NCBI RefSeq assembly: GCF_900115365.1
Contig: NZ_FOWD01000023.1
Span: forward strand, 1-64,000
Origin: Anaerocolumna aminovalerica
GTDB lineage: Bacteria > Bacillota > Clostridia > Lachnospirales > Lachnospiraceae
Direction: 5' to 3'
Length of the DNA stretch: 64,000 nt
Shown here: one piece after another, positions 35,140-43,475 of the stretch
Layout of the letters: each line of letters opens with the position of its first letter
Numbering within the stretch: the first letter of the stretch is position 1
Notes under the pieces: model-generated
What the model was told of the DNA's origin: nothing
Database searches by the model: none
The model's input: only the letters and a program-made list of their open reading frames with translations
Translations under genes and position numbers: made by a program

Positions 35140-37014
35140 TTAAACCGACAGCCTGATAATATCACTGTTTATAGCAGCCCGCTCCCTTTCAATCCCAACT
35201 ACGGCAGCATATTCATCCGTATTGCTTACAACAACCATAACTGAGGTATCAAAACCTGCCGCCTTTATTTTATCCATGTCAAAGGAAATTAATTTTGTAC
35301 CCTTTCCGACATGGGAACCTTCTTCTACATGTTTTTTAAAATATTTACCATCCAAATTTACAGTGTCAATTCCTACATGTATGATTAATTCCGCCCCGTT
35401 ATCCAGTTTCAGGCCCAGTGCATGTAAAGTCGGATAAATCATTGCTACGGTACAATCGGCCGGTGCGAGTACTTCCCCCTTATCCGGTATGACGGCAATT
35501 CCTTTTCCCAAAGCTTCCGATGAAAATACTTCATCCTTAACATTAGAAAGGGCGACAGCCTTCCCTTCCACCGGTGAGGCAATTGTTATATCCGTATCTT
35601 TTGGAATGATTACATCCTTAGTTTCTGGTTTTGATATTGTCCTTTTTCCTGTTCCCAAATCGTCAAAACCGACAAAATAAGTTAAAATCGCAGCCCCGAA
35701 AAAAGCCACCCCGATACCAATCAGGTAAAATAAAAATTTGGTAAGTCCAAAAGCCGCATAGGTGGCTAACGTCAGGACACCGTTATTGGCAAATGCGTCA
35801 CCGTACACACCGCCGGCACCCATTATGGCCCCGCCTATTGCTCCGGAGATAATTGCACATACCATAGGCTTCTTTAACCTTAAATTACACCCGTAAATTG
35901 CAGGTTCGGTTATACCGCAGACAGCTGCGGAAATGGTAGAAGATGCCGCCACGGTTTTTAAATTCCTGTCACGGGTCTTAAGCATTACCCCTAAGGCAGC
36001 TCCGCCCTGGGAAAAATTAGCCGCTCCTGCAAAGGCCAGGAGATTCTGGTGCCCGAACTGTGCCACATCATTGATACCGATGGGCAGTAATGCCCTATGG
36101 GCACCAAACACTACAAATACACACCACATGCCCCCCACAAAGGCTCCGCATAGAATCGGGCTGATATTCATCATTCCGGTATATAAGAAGTTGATTGCAT
36201 TACCGATATAAATTCCCACCGGCCCGAAAACCATAAATGTGGCAGGCACCATTACAAACAGGGAAATACCCGGAACCAGTATGATTTTCAGTACTTCCGG
36301 TATGATCTTCTCTAAAAATTTCTGTATATAAGAAAGGATAAAAACACCGATAATAATCGGGATAACGGAAGAGGCATAATTTGCCTTTGTTATTTCCATT
36401 CCAAACATTTGAACCGCCTCTTCCCCTGTCATCAGGGAAACAATAGCGGGATAACACATGGTACCGCCCAGAGCCATGGCAATAAATTCATTTGCTTTAA
36501 ATACTTTGGCGCAGGAATAAGCCAGGATCAAAGGCATAAAGTAAAAAATCGCATCCGTGGCCGCAAGCAGGATAATATAGGTCTGATTCACGGTAATATC
36601 CCCGCCGTTATTGGCTGCTATAATTTTGGCAATGGTTAGGAAACCCTTCATTAAACCGGAGGCTGCAATAGCCGGAACCATGGGGGTAAACATGGTGGAA
36701 ACCGCAATAAGCAGACGGTTCCAAATATTACCCTTCACAGGTTCTCTTTCTCCGGAATTATTTTCTTCCAGGGACAGAAAAGGCAGCAGAGCATCATATA
36801 TTTTTGTTACTTTGGCTCCTAATACCACCTGGAACTGCCCGCCGCTTTCCATAACGGAGATCACCCCTTCCAGCTTTTCCGAGGCAGCCTTGTCCGCTTT
36901 CCCGGAATCCCGAAGAACAAACCTTAATCTTGTAAAGCAATGGGTCAGTTCTTTTACGTTGGACGGGCCGCCCACACTATCTAAAATATCCTTTGCTATC
37001 TTATTATAATCCAT
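35140..37014 (-). CDS. bglP: Beta-glucoside PTS transporter subunit EIIBCA
   Basis: A 624-residue membrane permease that imports and phosphorylates beta-glucosides. The EIIB domain (1-80) carries the phosphocysteine Cys26 in LTHCFTRLRFV. The EIIC domain (about 100-450) spans the membrane with ten or so helices and has the motif GITEPAIYG. The EIIA domain (about 480-620) carries the phosphohistidine in ELIIHVGIDTVNLDG. The domain order B-C-A is that of BglP/BglF. It is the first gene of the operon, led by a promoter, RAT site and terminator at 37080-37232. A GAAAGGAAG ribosome site precedes the ATG. Confidence 0.94.
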   Translation of the reverse strand: MDYNKIAKDILDSVGGPSNVKELTHCFTRLRFVLRDSGKADKAASEKLEGVISVMESGGQFQVVLGAKVTKIYDALLPFLSLEENNSGEREPVKGNIWNRLLIAVSTMFTPMVPAIAASGLMKGFLTIAKIIAANNGGDITVNQTYIILLAATDAIFYFMPLILAYSCAKVFKANEFIAMALGGTMCYPAIVSLMTGEEAVQMFGMEITKANYASSVIPIIIGVFILSYIQKFLEKIIPEVLKIILVPGISLFVMVPATFMVFGPVGIYIGNAINFLYTGMMNISPILCGAFVGGMWCVFVVFGAHRALLPIGINDVAQFGHQNLLAFAGAANFSQGGAALGVMLKTRDRNLKTVAASSTISAAVCGITEPAIYGCNLRLKKPMVCAIISGAIGGAIMGAGGVYGDAFANNGVLTLATYAAFGLTKFLFYLIGIGVAFFGAAILTYFVGFDDLGTGKRTISKPETKDVIIPKDTDITIASPVEGKAVALSNVKDEVFSSEALGKGIAVIPDKGEVLAPADCTVAMIYPTLHALGLKLDNGAELIIHVGIDTVNLDGKYFKKHVEEGSHVGKGTKLISFDMDKIKAAGFDTSVMVVVSNTDEYAAVVGIERERAAINSDIIRLSV

Positions 37015-37079
37015 AATTTCTTCCTTTCAAAGGTAATTATTCATTCCACTAATTGGCCGGTTAGGGAAAAGGTGCACAC

Positions 37080-37150
37080 AAAAAAAGATCCAATTGAAAC
37101 GGAATCCATTGAAAAAGCACTGCTTTCTCCAGAACGCTTCAATCCGATCT
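37080..37150 (-). terminator. Leader terminator of the beta-glucoside operon, overlapping the RAT site
   Basis: On the minus strand the arms GATCGGATTGAA and TTCAATTGGATC pair with a two-base internal mismatch, followed by seven T (37080-37086). The 5' arm overlaps the 3' part of the RAT element, so only one structure can form. This is the classical BglG/LicT antitermination layout. Confidence 0.75.
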
Positions 37151-37175
37151 TGCCTGCACTACCAGTAACACGTCG
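37141..37175 (-). promoter_or_regulatory. RAT antiterminator site for LicT
   Basis: On the minus strand the leader reads GTGTTACTGGTAGTGCAGGC followed by AAGATCGG. This matches the LicT/SacY-type RAT consensus, whose core GTTACTG...GCAGGCAAAACC forms the small stem-loop bound by the CAT domain. It sits just before and overlaps the terminator. Confidence 0.8.
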
Positions 37176-37203
37176 TCTTACTATGTTGTTTACAACTACG
37201 GTT

Positions 37204-37232
37204 AGTATATCATACTTCTATCCGGGAATCAA
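37204..37232 (-). promoter_or_regulatory. SigA-type promoter of the beta-glucoside operon
   Basis: On the minus strand TTGATT (37227-37232) and TATACT (37204-37209) are 17 bases apart, leading directly into the RAT site 30 bases downstream. The 37233-37439 stretch towards spoIIR holds no further gene; a small hairpin ATACCGC/GCGGCAT is near 37355. Confidence 0.7.
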
Positions 37233-37439
37233 TAGTAATTTTTTAGGATTTTTACAATCTAAAAAAGCTTTCCTCTTCCTGTTTATCTGTCCGGTTTCTG
37301 GTAATACTCTAGTCAATAGATTAATCCATTTATAAAAGATAGGAAATTTAAAGATACCGCAAAGCGGCATCATGTTTGGAAGATTGAAAGAAAATCTCAA
37401 AGCAATTCTTTCAACCTGTGAAAGGAGCTAGGTTATAAA

Positions 37440-38234
37440 ATGAAAGACCATTACCCACATAAAAAAAGAAATCTTTACTGTACAACGGATCATATGTTCC
37501 AAAAAATAATCCCATCTTGCTTAATACTAATCATAACTATATTCTATATTATTTATCACCTTCAAAATGAAGGCATGATATGGACGGAACATACTTCCTT
37601 TAAACAACAGGATTCCATTTCCACCAACATACATAACGATGTCAGTCAAAGTACCGAAACAGATAGAGAATTACGAATTCAACAGGGTATCGCACAGGAA
37701 ATACTACGGTTCCATGTTATTGCAAACAGTGATTCCGAAGAGGATCAGGCATTAAAGCTAAAAGTAAAAGATGCCGTTACAAGAGCTCTTCAGCCTAAAT
37801 TAGATAAAGCAAGTGATATTACCGAAGCCAGAAATATATTAAGTGAAGAATTATATCATTTAGAGGAACTCTCTGATAAAATCATTCAAGAAAATGGTTT
37901 TACTTACACAGCTTCCGCCTCTATTGAAAAAGGATACTTTCCACTGAAGGTATATGGCGACTTAACCCTCCCTCCCGGAGAATATGAAGCGGTAAGAATA
38001 GAACTTGGTTCTGCTACAGGAAGAAACTGGTGGTGCATTATGTTCCCTCCTTTGTGTTTTGTGGATGCTACTTATAATGTTATCCCTGAAAGTTCCAAAG
38101 AGGAATTAAAATATGTTTTAACAGAAGAAGAATATGACTCTATATTCTCTAATAAAAACGACAAAGAAAAAGTTAAGGTAAAGGTAAGCTTTAAATTATT
38201 CTCCTTCTTAGATAAATGGATAGATAACAAATAA
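37440..38234 (+). CDS. spoIIR: Stage II sporulation protein R
   Basis: A 264-residue signalling protein made in the forespore under SigF. It is exported to activate SpoIIGA, which then processes pro-SigE in the mother cell. The N-terminal helix (about 20-40; IPSCLILIITIFYIIYHL) is the export segment. The conserved SpoIIR core starts with LRFHVIANSDSEEDQALKLKVKDAV (about 90-114), and RNWWCIMFPPLCFVDA (about 194-209) is the second family hallmark. The length is in the usual range. GAAAGGAGC precedes the ATG. No SigF promoter was identified with confidence. Confidence 0.93.
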   Translation: MKDHYPHKKRNLYCTTDHMFQKIIPSCLILIITIFYIIYHLQNEGMIWTEHTSFKQQDSISTNIHNDVSQSTETDRELRIQQGIAQEILRFHVIANSDSEEDQALKLKVKDAVTRALQPKLDKASDITEARNILSEELYHLEELSDKIIQENGFTYTASASIEKGYFPLKVYGDLTLPPGEYEAVRIELGSATGRNWWCIMFPPLCFVDATYNVIPESSKEELKYVLTEEEYDSIFSNKNDKEKVKVKVSFKLFSFLDKWIDNK

Positions 38235-38357
38235 AAACAAACAGAATGTAACCATAAATTGTAACTATTGCAAAATAGGAGGGCAATGTATATAATTAAG
38301 TTATCCTTTAATTTTATTGGATATATAATGCATAAAATAAATCATATTTTAACATAG

Positions 38358-38389
38358 AGGCTGTGGTAAAACATCAACAGCCTTTTTTA
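38358..38389 (+). terminator. Terminator between spoIIR and ispE
   Basis: Stem AGGCTGT (38358-38364) / ACAGCCT (38377-38383) followed by six T. It lies 124 bases after spoIIR and 23 before the ispE ATG, so it may also act as an attenuator. Confidence 0.65.
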
Positions 38390-38411
38390 GAGAAGAAAAC
38401 AGGAGTTGCCT

Positions 38412-39296
38412 ATGGATACTGTAAGATTAAAAGCTTATGCAAAAATAAACCTTGGTTTGGATGTTATCAGAAAAAGAGAAGATGGATATCATGAAGTCCG
38501 CATGATTATGCAGACCATTGGCCTTTACGACAAAATCTCCATAAATCCCACCAATAATCCATCTATAAAAGTGAAAACAAACCTTCACTATTTGCCTACC
38601 GATAAAAATAATTTAGTATATAAGGCGGCTGCTTTAATGAAGGAAACTTACCAGATCAAGGATGGCGTTTACATCCATTTGGAAAAACGAATTCCTGTAG
38701 CCGCAGGAATGGCCGGAGGCAGTACAGATGCAGCCACCACTTTATATGGTATGAACCGATTGTTTCATCTGAAATTAAGCAACGAAGAATTATTAAAACT
38801 AGCTGTTCAAATCGGAGCAGATGTACCTTATTGCGTAATGAGAGGTACCGCATTGTCGGAAGGAATCGGAGAAATACTTACACCCCTGCCCCCTTTCCCT
38901 TCCTGTCACGTACTTATTGTAAAGCCTAATATTAATGTATCTACAAAATTCGTATATGAGAATCTGCACTTAGACTCTTCTACCAATCATCCGGATATTG
39001 ATGGTATTATGAAACACATAAAAGAACAGGACCTTTACGGTGCTTCAAAACTTTTTGGCAATGTATTAGAAACGGTTACGGAAAAAGAATACCCTATTAT
39101 TAATGATATAAAAACCAGAATGCTGGAAAATGGAGCCATCGTGTCCCTAATGAGCGGCAGCGGACCAACTGTATTCGGTTTATTTGATGATATAAAAACA
39201 GCGGAAAAGGCTTTTTACGATTTTAAAGTAAGCCCATTAGGCAAACAAGTTTATTTAACTAACCTATTTCAACCAGATGCTAATAAATTTGTATGA
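38412..39296 (+). CDS. ispE: 4-diphosphocytidyl-2-C-methyl-D-erythritol kinase
   Basis: A GHMP kinase of the non-mevalonate isoprenoid pathway, 294 aa. It phosphorylates 4-diphosphocytidyl-methylerythritol. The first motif is KAYAKINLGLDVI, the glycine-rich ATP loop is PVAAGMAGGSTDAATTL (near 95-111), and LMSGSGPTVFGLF near 245-257 is the third GHMP motif. All three are intact. The ATG at 38412 has AGGAG six bases upstream and is preferred over an upstream in-frame TTG at 38406. The gene just after, an unknown 191-aa protein, starts 49 bases downstream. Confidence 0.95.
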   Translation: MDTVRLKAYAKINLGLDVIRKREDGYHEVRMIMQTIGLYDKISINPTNNPSIKVKTNLHYLPTDKNNLVYKAAALMKETYQIKDGVYIHLEKRIPVAAGMAGGSTDAATTLYGMNRLFHLKLSNEELLKLAVQIGADVPYCVMRGTALSEGIGEILTPLPPFPSCHVLIVKPNINVSTKFVYENLHLDSSTNHPDIDGIMKHIKEQDLYGASKLFGNVLETVTEKEYPIINDIKTRMLENGAIVSLMSGSGPTVFGLFDDIKTAEKAFYDFKVSPLGKQVYLTNLFQPDANKFV

Positions 39297-39345
39297 TACT
39301 TCCGATATAAGGAATACAAAGTATTTTACAAAGGAGGTTACGTTA

Positions 39346-39921
39346 ATGAACGTTAATGGAGTTTTAAGATCCACTTCAGTTGAAAGAAAATCAAGTACCC
39401 CAAAATCAAAAGAAGTACCAACAGCCAAAGAAGAAAATCAATCTTCTGCTGCCATTTATGAAAAAGGGGACAGTAATACACAAAAAGCATCTTATACCCA
39501 AGACACTGCAACCATTGATAGATTAAAAGCAGATCTGGAAAAGAGAGAAAAGCAATTAACTGACCTGGTTAAAAAAATGCTTCTTAAGCAAGGTCAAACC
39601 TTAGAAAGCACTAATATATACCACCTATTAAGAGAAGGAAAAGTTAATATTGATCCTGAAACTGCTAAACAGGCACAAAATGATATCAGCGAAAATGGCT
39701 ACTGGGGGGTTGAGCAAACCTCCGATAGATTGGTTTCCTTTGCCAAAGCCCTAACTGGCGGAAACCCCGAAAAAGCCGATGAAATGATAGCTGCCATCCA
39801 AAAAGGCTTTGAAGCAGCTAAGAAAGCCTGGGGCGGAGAGCTTCCTGAAATCTGTAAGAAAACGATTGACTCTGCCATAGAAAAACTCAATGCTTGGAAA
39901 AGCCCTTCTGCAAAAGAGTAG
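39346..39921 (+). CDS. Unrecognised acidic-helical protein, 191 aa
   Basis: I do not recognise a firm family. The first 70 residues are low-complexity and rich in Ser, Lys, Glu and Gln. Residues 70-110 form a likely coiled coil with many Lys, Glu and Leu (RLKADLEKREKQLTDLVKKML). The C-terminal half has WGVEQTSDRLVSFAKALTGGNPEKADEM and ends with helices (KAWGGELPEICKKTIDSAIEKL). No signal peptide or membrane helix is seen, so it is likely cytosolic. ATG 39346 follows AAAGGAGG by eight bases; the open frame extends to 39277 but lacks another good site. It has no partner gene beyond ispE upstream. Confidence 0.8.
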   Translation: MNVNGVLRSTSVERKSSTPKSKEVPTAKEENQSSAAIYEKGDSNTQKASYTQDTATIDRLKADLEKREKQLTDLVKKMLLKQGQTLESTNIYHLLREGKVNIDPETAKQAQNDISENGYWGVEQTSDRLVSFAKALTGGNPEKADEMIAAIQKGFEAAKKAWGGELPEICKKTIDSAIEKLNAWKSPSAKE

Positions 39922-39962
39922 TATTTTAGTCTCAGGACCCGTTGCCAATTAGAGGTTATTCA

Positions 39963-40022
39963 GACCAACAAGAGTATGGGATGTGTGGGTCTTGTTCCAC
40001 ACATCCCATACTCTCGTTGGTC
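39963..40022. repeat. Long hairpin, 26-base arms, between convergent genes
   Basis: The arms (39963-39988 and 39997-40022) form 25 of 26 base pairs around an eight-base loop: GACCAAC, one A.C mismatch, then AGAGTATGGGATGTGTGG paired to CCACACATCCCATACTCT and GTTGGTC. There is no T tract. It lies 41 bases after the 191-aa protein gene and 66 before the stop of the convergent DUF3795 gene, so it may act as a bidirectional terminator or RNA end. Confidence 0.7.
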
Positions 40023-40088
40023 AAGGTAGTCTTATAAGGGCAAAGCTGTTTTACTTTATAAGGTCTAGCTATAATTACAACTAATCAA

Positions 40089-40646
40089 TTATGTTTTAGA
40101 TGGTTTCTTATTAAGTTTCAGTACAATGTTTTTCTCTTGTGCTATTGTTTGGAAAAGTTTGACAGCAATAGCAGCTTTTTCTTTAAGAGCTAAATCTGTA
40201 GAAGTAGTACAAATCTTAATTCTATCAACAATTTCTCTTAAATCTTGAATATCCAAGAGATTCACAGCAATACAAAAGAAGCTTTTTCTCCGCCCATCGT
40301 TATAATTTTCCAGTAAATATTTAAGTATATCATTCTTTTCTGTCAACTCTAGATGATACTTTTTCATACCAATTAACTGTGCTTTTTCCATATCTTTCAG
40401 CTGATTACGATGTGTAATAAAAGAGTCAAACTCATCTATACCATTGTACTTTTCACAAGGATATTCTATACATTGAAAACAGTATTCTATATTTTGATGC
40501 TGTAAACTACACCTTGCAATAGGGCATCCTTGATTACCTTGCCCGCCACCACAACCGGGACAATAATTATCCAACTTCATTACACATAGAGTACAATTAA
40601 GTCCACATAAAGAAAAAAGTAAATCATTCCTATTAAACCCTTTCAC
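40089..40646 (-). CDS. DUF3795-type Cys-rich protein, 185 aa
   Basis: A cytosolic Cys-rich protein. The N-terminal 65 residues carry LCGLNCTLCVMKLDNYCPGC, CPIARC and CFQCIEYPC, the set of paired cysteines of DUF3795, which probably hold a metal or Fe-S cluster. The remainder is helical, with a Lys-rich end (LKLNKKPSKT). The function is unknown. A promoter at 40707-40734 leads it. The hairpin at 39963-40022 is downstream. It is a single-gene unit. Confidence 0.8.
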   Translation of the reverse strand: MKGFNRNDLLFSLCGLNCTLCVMKLDNYCPGCGGGQGNQGCPIARCSLQHQNIEYCFQCIEYPCEKYNGIDEFDSFITHRNQLKDMEKAQLIGMKKYHLELTEKNDILKYLLENYNDGRRKSFFCIAVNLLDIQDLREIVDRIKICTTSTDLALKEKAAIAVKLFQTIAQEKNIVLKLNKKPSKT

Positions 40647-40706
40647 AACACCCCTCCTTGATGACTATATAAATTCGCTTCGTATCCAATTCTTATTTCA
40701 CAAAAA

Positions 40707-40734
40707 ATTATACCACATTTTCGGTTATACTTAA
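40707..40734 (-). promoter_or_regulatory. SigA-type promoter of the DUF3795 gene
   Basis: On the minus strand TTAAGT (40729-40734) and TATAAT (40707-40712) with 16 bases between, about 60 bases before the ATG at 40646. Confidence 0.5.
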
Positions 40735-40910
40735 CAGTGCTTTATGTGGAAGTATGACAAGAAATAAAGTATAGTATTTTTGATGAAATGGTAGTTGACG
40801 AAGCGTTTTTATACATATGTTGGTTGGAGAAGAATAAAAACCCCGTTCTATGGTACGGAAATTGAAATAGGGATACACTGCTTTGCCCTCAATAACTTAA
40901 ATGGAATTTT

Positions 40911-40983
40911 GAGAATAGGGAATATAGGTTTTTTGTTCCATAGGAAAATTCTATGGAACAAAAAACCTATATTCCCTATTCTC
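40911..40983. repeat. Perfect 33-base-pair hairpin in intergenic DNA
   Basis: Arm 1 (40911-40943) and arm 2 (40951-40983) are exact reverse complements over 33 bases, with the seven-base loop GAAAATT. The sequence starts GAGAATAGGGAATATAGG and includes TTTTTTGTTCC. There is no T tract at either end. It lies 65 bases after the stop of the LysM gene on the minus strand and 177 bases before the DUF3795 promoter. The 69-residue plus-strand open frame 40795-41004 runs through it and is probably an artefact of the palindrome. No other gene is seen in 40647-41047. Confidence 0.8.
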
Positions 40984-41047
40984 GAAGTTCTACACTACTA
41001 TTAAGTATACAAAGCGTACGTTCGCTAATAATCTAAATTTCCCTTAT

Positions 41048-42616
41048 CTATATCAGTTTATCGACTTTTTTCATTATAAGGAGTTTGTCACCAAGTTTAA
41101 TGTGGTCGCCTTCCAATCCGTTTAGTTCTTTGATCTTGTCAATAGTAGTATAATATTTCTTAGCAACGTCCCATAAAGTATCGTTGCCTTTTACTATGTA
41201 GCCTACAACGCTTGGCATAGACTGGAACATTTCATAGTCCAGGCCTGACACTTCAATGTCAGTAATAATAGGCTCTTGTAACACATCAAATACAATGGTA
41301 TTTAAACCGATACCAGATTTTACTTCTATTTCTTCACTGTCCAGCATCATAACACTAAGCTGCTCTAAGCCTGATTTAACCTGATAAATGCTGGATGGTT
41401 TTATATCTTTTACATCAATTACCTGTGTAAATGGTATTAAGCCTTTTAATACATTTAGAGGTCTGTTATCATCAGCACATATGTAGAGAATCTGAACTTC
41501 CAGCACACCGTTTACTTCTAATCCGTTATCTACCAAATTGATCTCATCCATTTTCACTTCTCCGGAGGCATGGCAGATTTGAAGTATTCCCGGTTGATTA
41601 TTCGTTACTTTGATTCGGTCATTTACTCTGACTTTACTGTTGTTTTTAACTAATAAGTTTTCATAATGTGCATCTTTTCTAATAGGAGTCAGTTCTTTAG
41701 AAGGAGAATAAACGTCATGTAACATTTCCAGTTCTTCTTCTTCGTATATTTTAATATCCATTTCAAGAACCACTTCTAAATCTATGATTCTTTCTTCTCC
41801 GTCCACATCCGGCATAATTTCCAGATTCTTATTGGCAATTGAGAATCCGATGTTATCAATCATATCTTCTGTACAACCGTTGCAGTCAATGGAGGCGCTA
41901 AAAGGAAGCTCTGTCTCTAAATATTCAACAGGATTTTCTTCGTCTTCACTTGCATAAATAACAAATACTACTATTTCACCCTTAACCATAAACTTGTTAT
42001 CCTGAAGCCTTACTTCAGGATTTCTTAATTCAACTTCATTATATAGATTTTGCGATATATTACTTTTATTGGACGGAAGATGGATTTGATCTTTAATGCG
42101 GTAAGTGTCTTTCTTATCAACCGCTACATCTGTTACAGTTATATTCTTTGTTAAAAACTGAACATCATCATCGCCTTCAATGGATATGGCAGTTGCTTCG
42201 TCATATAATTCTTCCACTATAACTGTAAGCCGGAGTATGGATCTTACGCTGATTTTCCTTGAATTAATCAGTCCCATTGAAAGGTCTTCCAATTCCCAGG
42301 TGACTATCGCTTCATCGCCAACACAGGCATCATCTAATTGTATTACTTCATCAAAAGGTACTTCTCCTGAAATATTATGTATCGGTCTTCCATTTTCTTC
42401 GGATAAATATAACATATTAAAGCAAAGGGAGCCCTTTACCATTAATTTACCATTTAACATTTTTACATCAGTAATCTTAATATCCCCTTGTTCTTTAATT
42501 ATTTTATAAATATCAGGTTTGACATCCGGAACATTAAAGTCGTCATCCAAAGTTAGCTGAAGGCTGCTTCGACATTTTATTTTATTCATGTGAATATTTT
42601 TCTTAATCAGCTCCAC
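41048..42616 (-). CDS. DUF3794 (SPOCS) and LysM domain protein, spore coat/peptidoglycan type
   Basis: A 522-residue protein. Three repeats of the SPOCS/DUF3794 domain cover about 20-440, with phrases such as SGEVPFDEVIQLDDA, ETELPFSASIDCNG and LKGLIPFTQVIDVKD as the repeated strand motif. A LysM domain ends it (about 466-520; YIVKGNDTLWDVAKKYYTTIDKIKELNGL), which binds peptidoglycan. There is no signal peptide, so it is made inside the mother cell as in SafA/SpoVID-like coat proteins. Location at the spore coat or cortex is family knowledge. GGAGGG stands before the ATG. It is monocistronic, lying downstream of veg and its terminator. Confidence 0.88.
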   Translation of the reverse strand: MELIKKNIHMNKIKCRSSLQLTLDDDFNVPDVKPDIYKIIKEQGDIKITDVKMLNGKLMVKGSLCFNMLYLSEENGRPIHNISGEVPFDEVIQLDDACVGDEAIVTWELEDLSMGLINSRKISVRSILRLTVIVEELYDEATAISIEGDDDVQFLTKNITVTDVAVDKKDTYRIKDQIHLPSNKSNISQNLYNEVELRNPEVRLQDNKFMVKGEIVVFVIYASEDEENPVEYLETELPFSASIDCNGCTEDMIDNIGFSIANKNLEIMPDVDGEERIIDLEVVLEMDIKIYEEEELEMLHDVYSPSKELTPIRKDAHYENLLVKNNSKVRVNDRIKVTNNQPGILQICHASGEVKMDEINLVDNGLEVNGVLEVQILYICADDNRPLNVLKGLIPFTQVIDVKDIKPSSIYQVKSGLEQLSVMMLDSEEIEVKSGIGLNTIVFDVLQEPIITDIEVSGLDYEMFQSMPSVVGYIVKGNDTLWDVAKKYYTTIDKIKELNGLEGDHIKLGDKLLIMKKVDKLI

Positions 42617-42704
42617 AAAAAATCCCTCCTTGTCTTATACCATATCTTATTCACAAGGAGTAATATTTATGTATAAGAATTACACTGCAAATGAATAAAA
42701 AAAT

Positions 42705-42756
42705 GCCTGGGGCTGTTGAAACAATAATAGTTTATTGTTTGCAACAGCCCCAGGCG
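42705..42756 (-). terminator. Terminator of veg
   Basis: A strong hairpin GCCTGGGGCTGTTG / CAACAGCCCCAGGC extended by AAACAATAA / TTATTGTTT (one bulge), followed on the minus strand by a run of T. It lies 11 bases after the veg stop. Confidence 0.88.
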
Positions 42757-42766
42757 TTCTATACTT

Positions 42767-43012
42767 TTATGAACAAAGCATCATCTGTACATCTTTTGTC
42801 AGTACATCGGTATAACTAAAAGTCATAGTTTTTACCGAATCGCTATTTCCATCATCAATTGTAATTAAAAATATACTTGGATATGTTTCAGAAATAATAC
42901 CTTCTGTAATGTCAATTTTATGTCGGCCCTTGTTTGCTTTTATCTTAACTCTTCTTCCAATGTTATTTACTACTTCTCTACGAACTCTGCTAACATCTGC
43001 TTGCTTTATCAT
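42767..43012 (-). CDS. veg: Veg-family protein
   Basis: A small cytosolic protein, 81 aa, of the Veg/DUF1021 family known from Bacillus, where it affects biofilm formation and is strongly expressed. It begins MIKQADVSRVRREVVNNIGRRVKIKANKGR and has an SH3-like barrel with FSYTDVLTKDVQM at the end. GCAAGGAGG precedes the ATG. Two strong promoters lie upstream at 43066 and 43110, consistent with high expression; in B. subtilis the veg promoter is also very strong. It has its own terminator. Confidence 0.93.
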   Translation of the reverse strand: MIKQADVSRVRREVVNNIGRRVKIKANKGRHKIDITEGIISETYPSIFLITIDDGNSDSVKTMTFSYTDVLTKDVQMMLCS

Positions 43013-43065
43013 ATAATAGCCTCCTTGCTAGTGGTAACTCTGTATCACCAGGTTATATTCTATCT

Positions 43066-43094
43066 ATTATAACCATTTGAACAAGTGTGTCGAA
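43066..43094 (-). promoter_or_regulatory. Proximal promoter of veg
   Basis: On the minus strand TTCGAC (43089-43094) and a perfect TATAAT (43066-43071) are 17 bases apart. It lies 53 bases before the veg start. Confidence 0.5.
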
Positions 43095-43109
43095 AATGCA
43101 ACTATTGCC

Positions 43110-43138
43110 ACTATACCATAAATTTAATGATTTGTCAA
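43110..43138 (-). promoter_or_regulatory. Distal promoter of veg
   Basis: On the minus strand a perfect TTGACA (43133-43138) and TATAGT (43110-43115), 17 bases apart, with TGG before the -10. It is 44 bases upstream of the proximal one. The remaining region to 43395 is AT-rich and holds nothing I can support. Confidence 0.75.
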
Positions 43139-43395
43139 TGAATTTTCAGACAATTCAATAATTTCAGCCAACTTGCGTACATAAATTTAGATAAGTTTTT
43201 ATAATTTTCTTTCCTTTTTTAGTGGAATATCCAAACGAAGTTTCTGCTTCTGGAGAAAAATAGCATAAATAATACACAAACTTTCTCAAAATTTCTTTAC
43301 AGAAATATACAATATATACATATTTCTCTTCTGTCAACATTATTTTATTATTAATTTATGAGAAATAAGTGGAAAGATTTAAGAATATTTTTATT

Positions 43396-43440
43396 GTCCT
43401 TCAGAAATACTAAGCAGTTAAGCTGGCATTTCAGAAGGAC
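43396..43440 (-). terminator. Hairpin after the lipoprotein gene, probable terminator
   Basis: Perfect 13-base arms GTCCTTCAGAAAT (43396-43408) and ATTTCAGAAGGAC (43428-43440) with a 19-base loop, 35 bases after the stop of the minus-strand lipoprotein gene. The following tract is A/T-mixed rather than pure T. Confidence 0.55.
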
Positions 43441-43475
43441 ATGATTTGAAAAATAGAATATTTATAAGTAGAAGT

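Noticed and set aside
37072-37335. 87-residue plus-strand frame in the beta-glucoside leader
   Set aside because: It covers the promoter, RAT and terminator of the opposite strand and has no ribosome site.
40795-41004. 69-residue plus-strand frame across the 33-bp hairpin
   Set aside because: Its second half is the palindrome itself and there is no good ribosome site; it is most likely a by-product of the hairpin.
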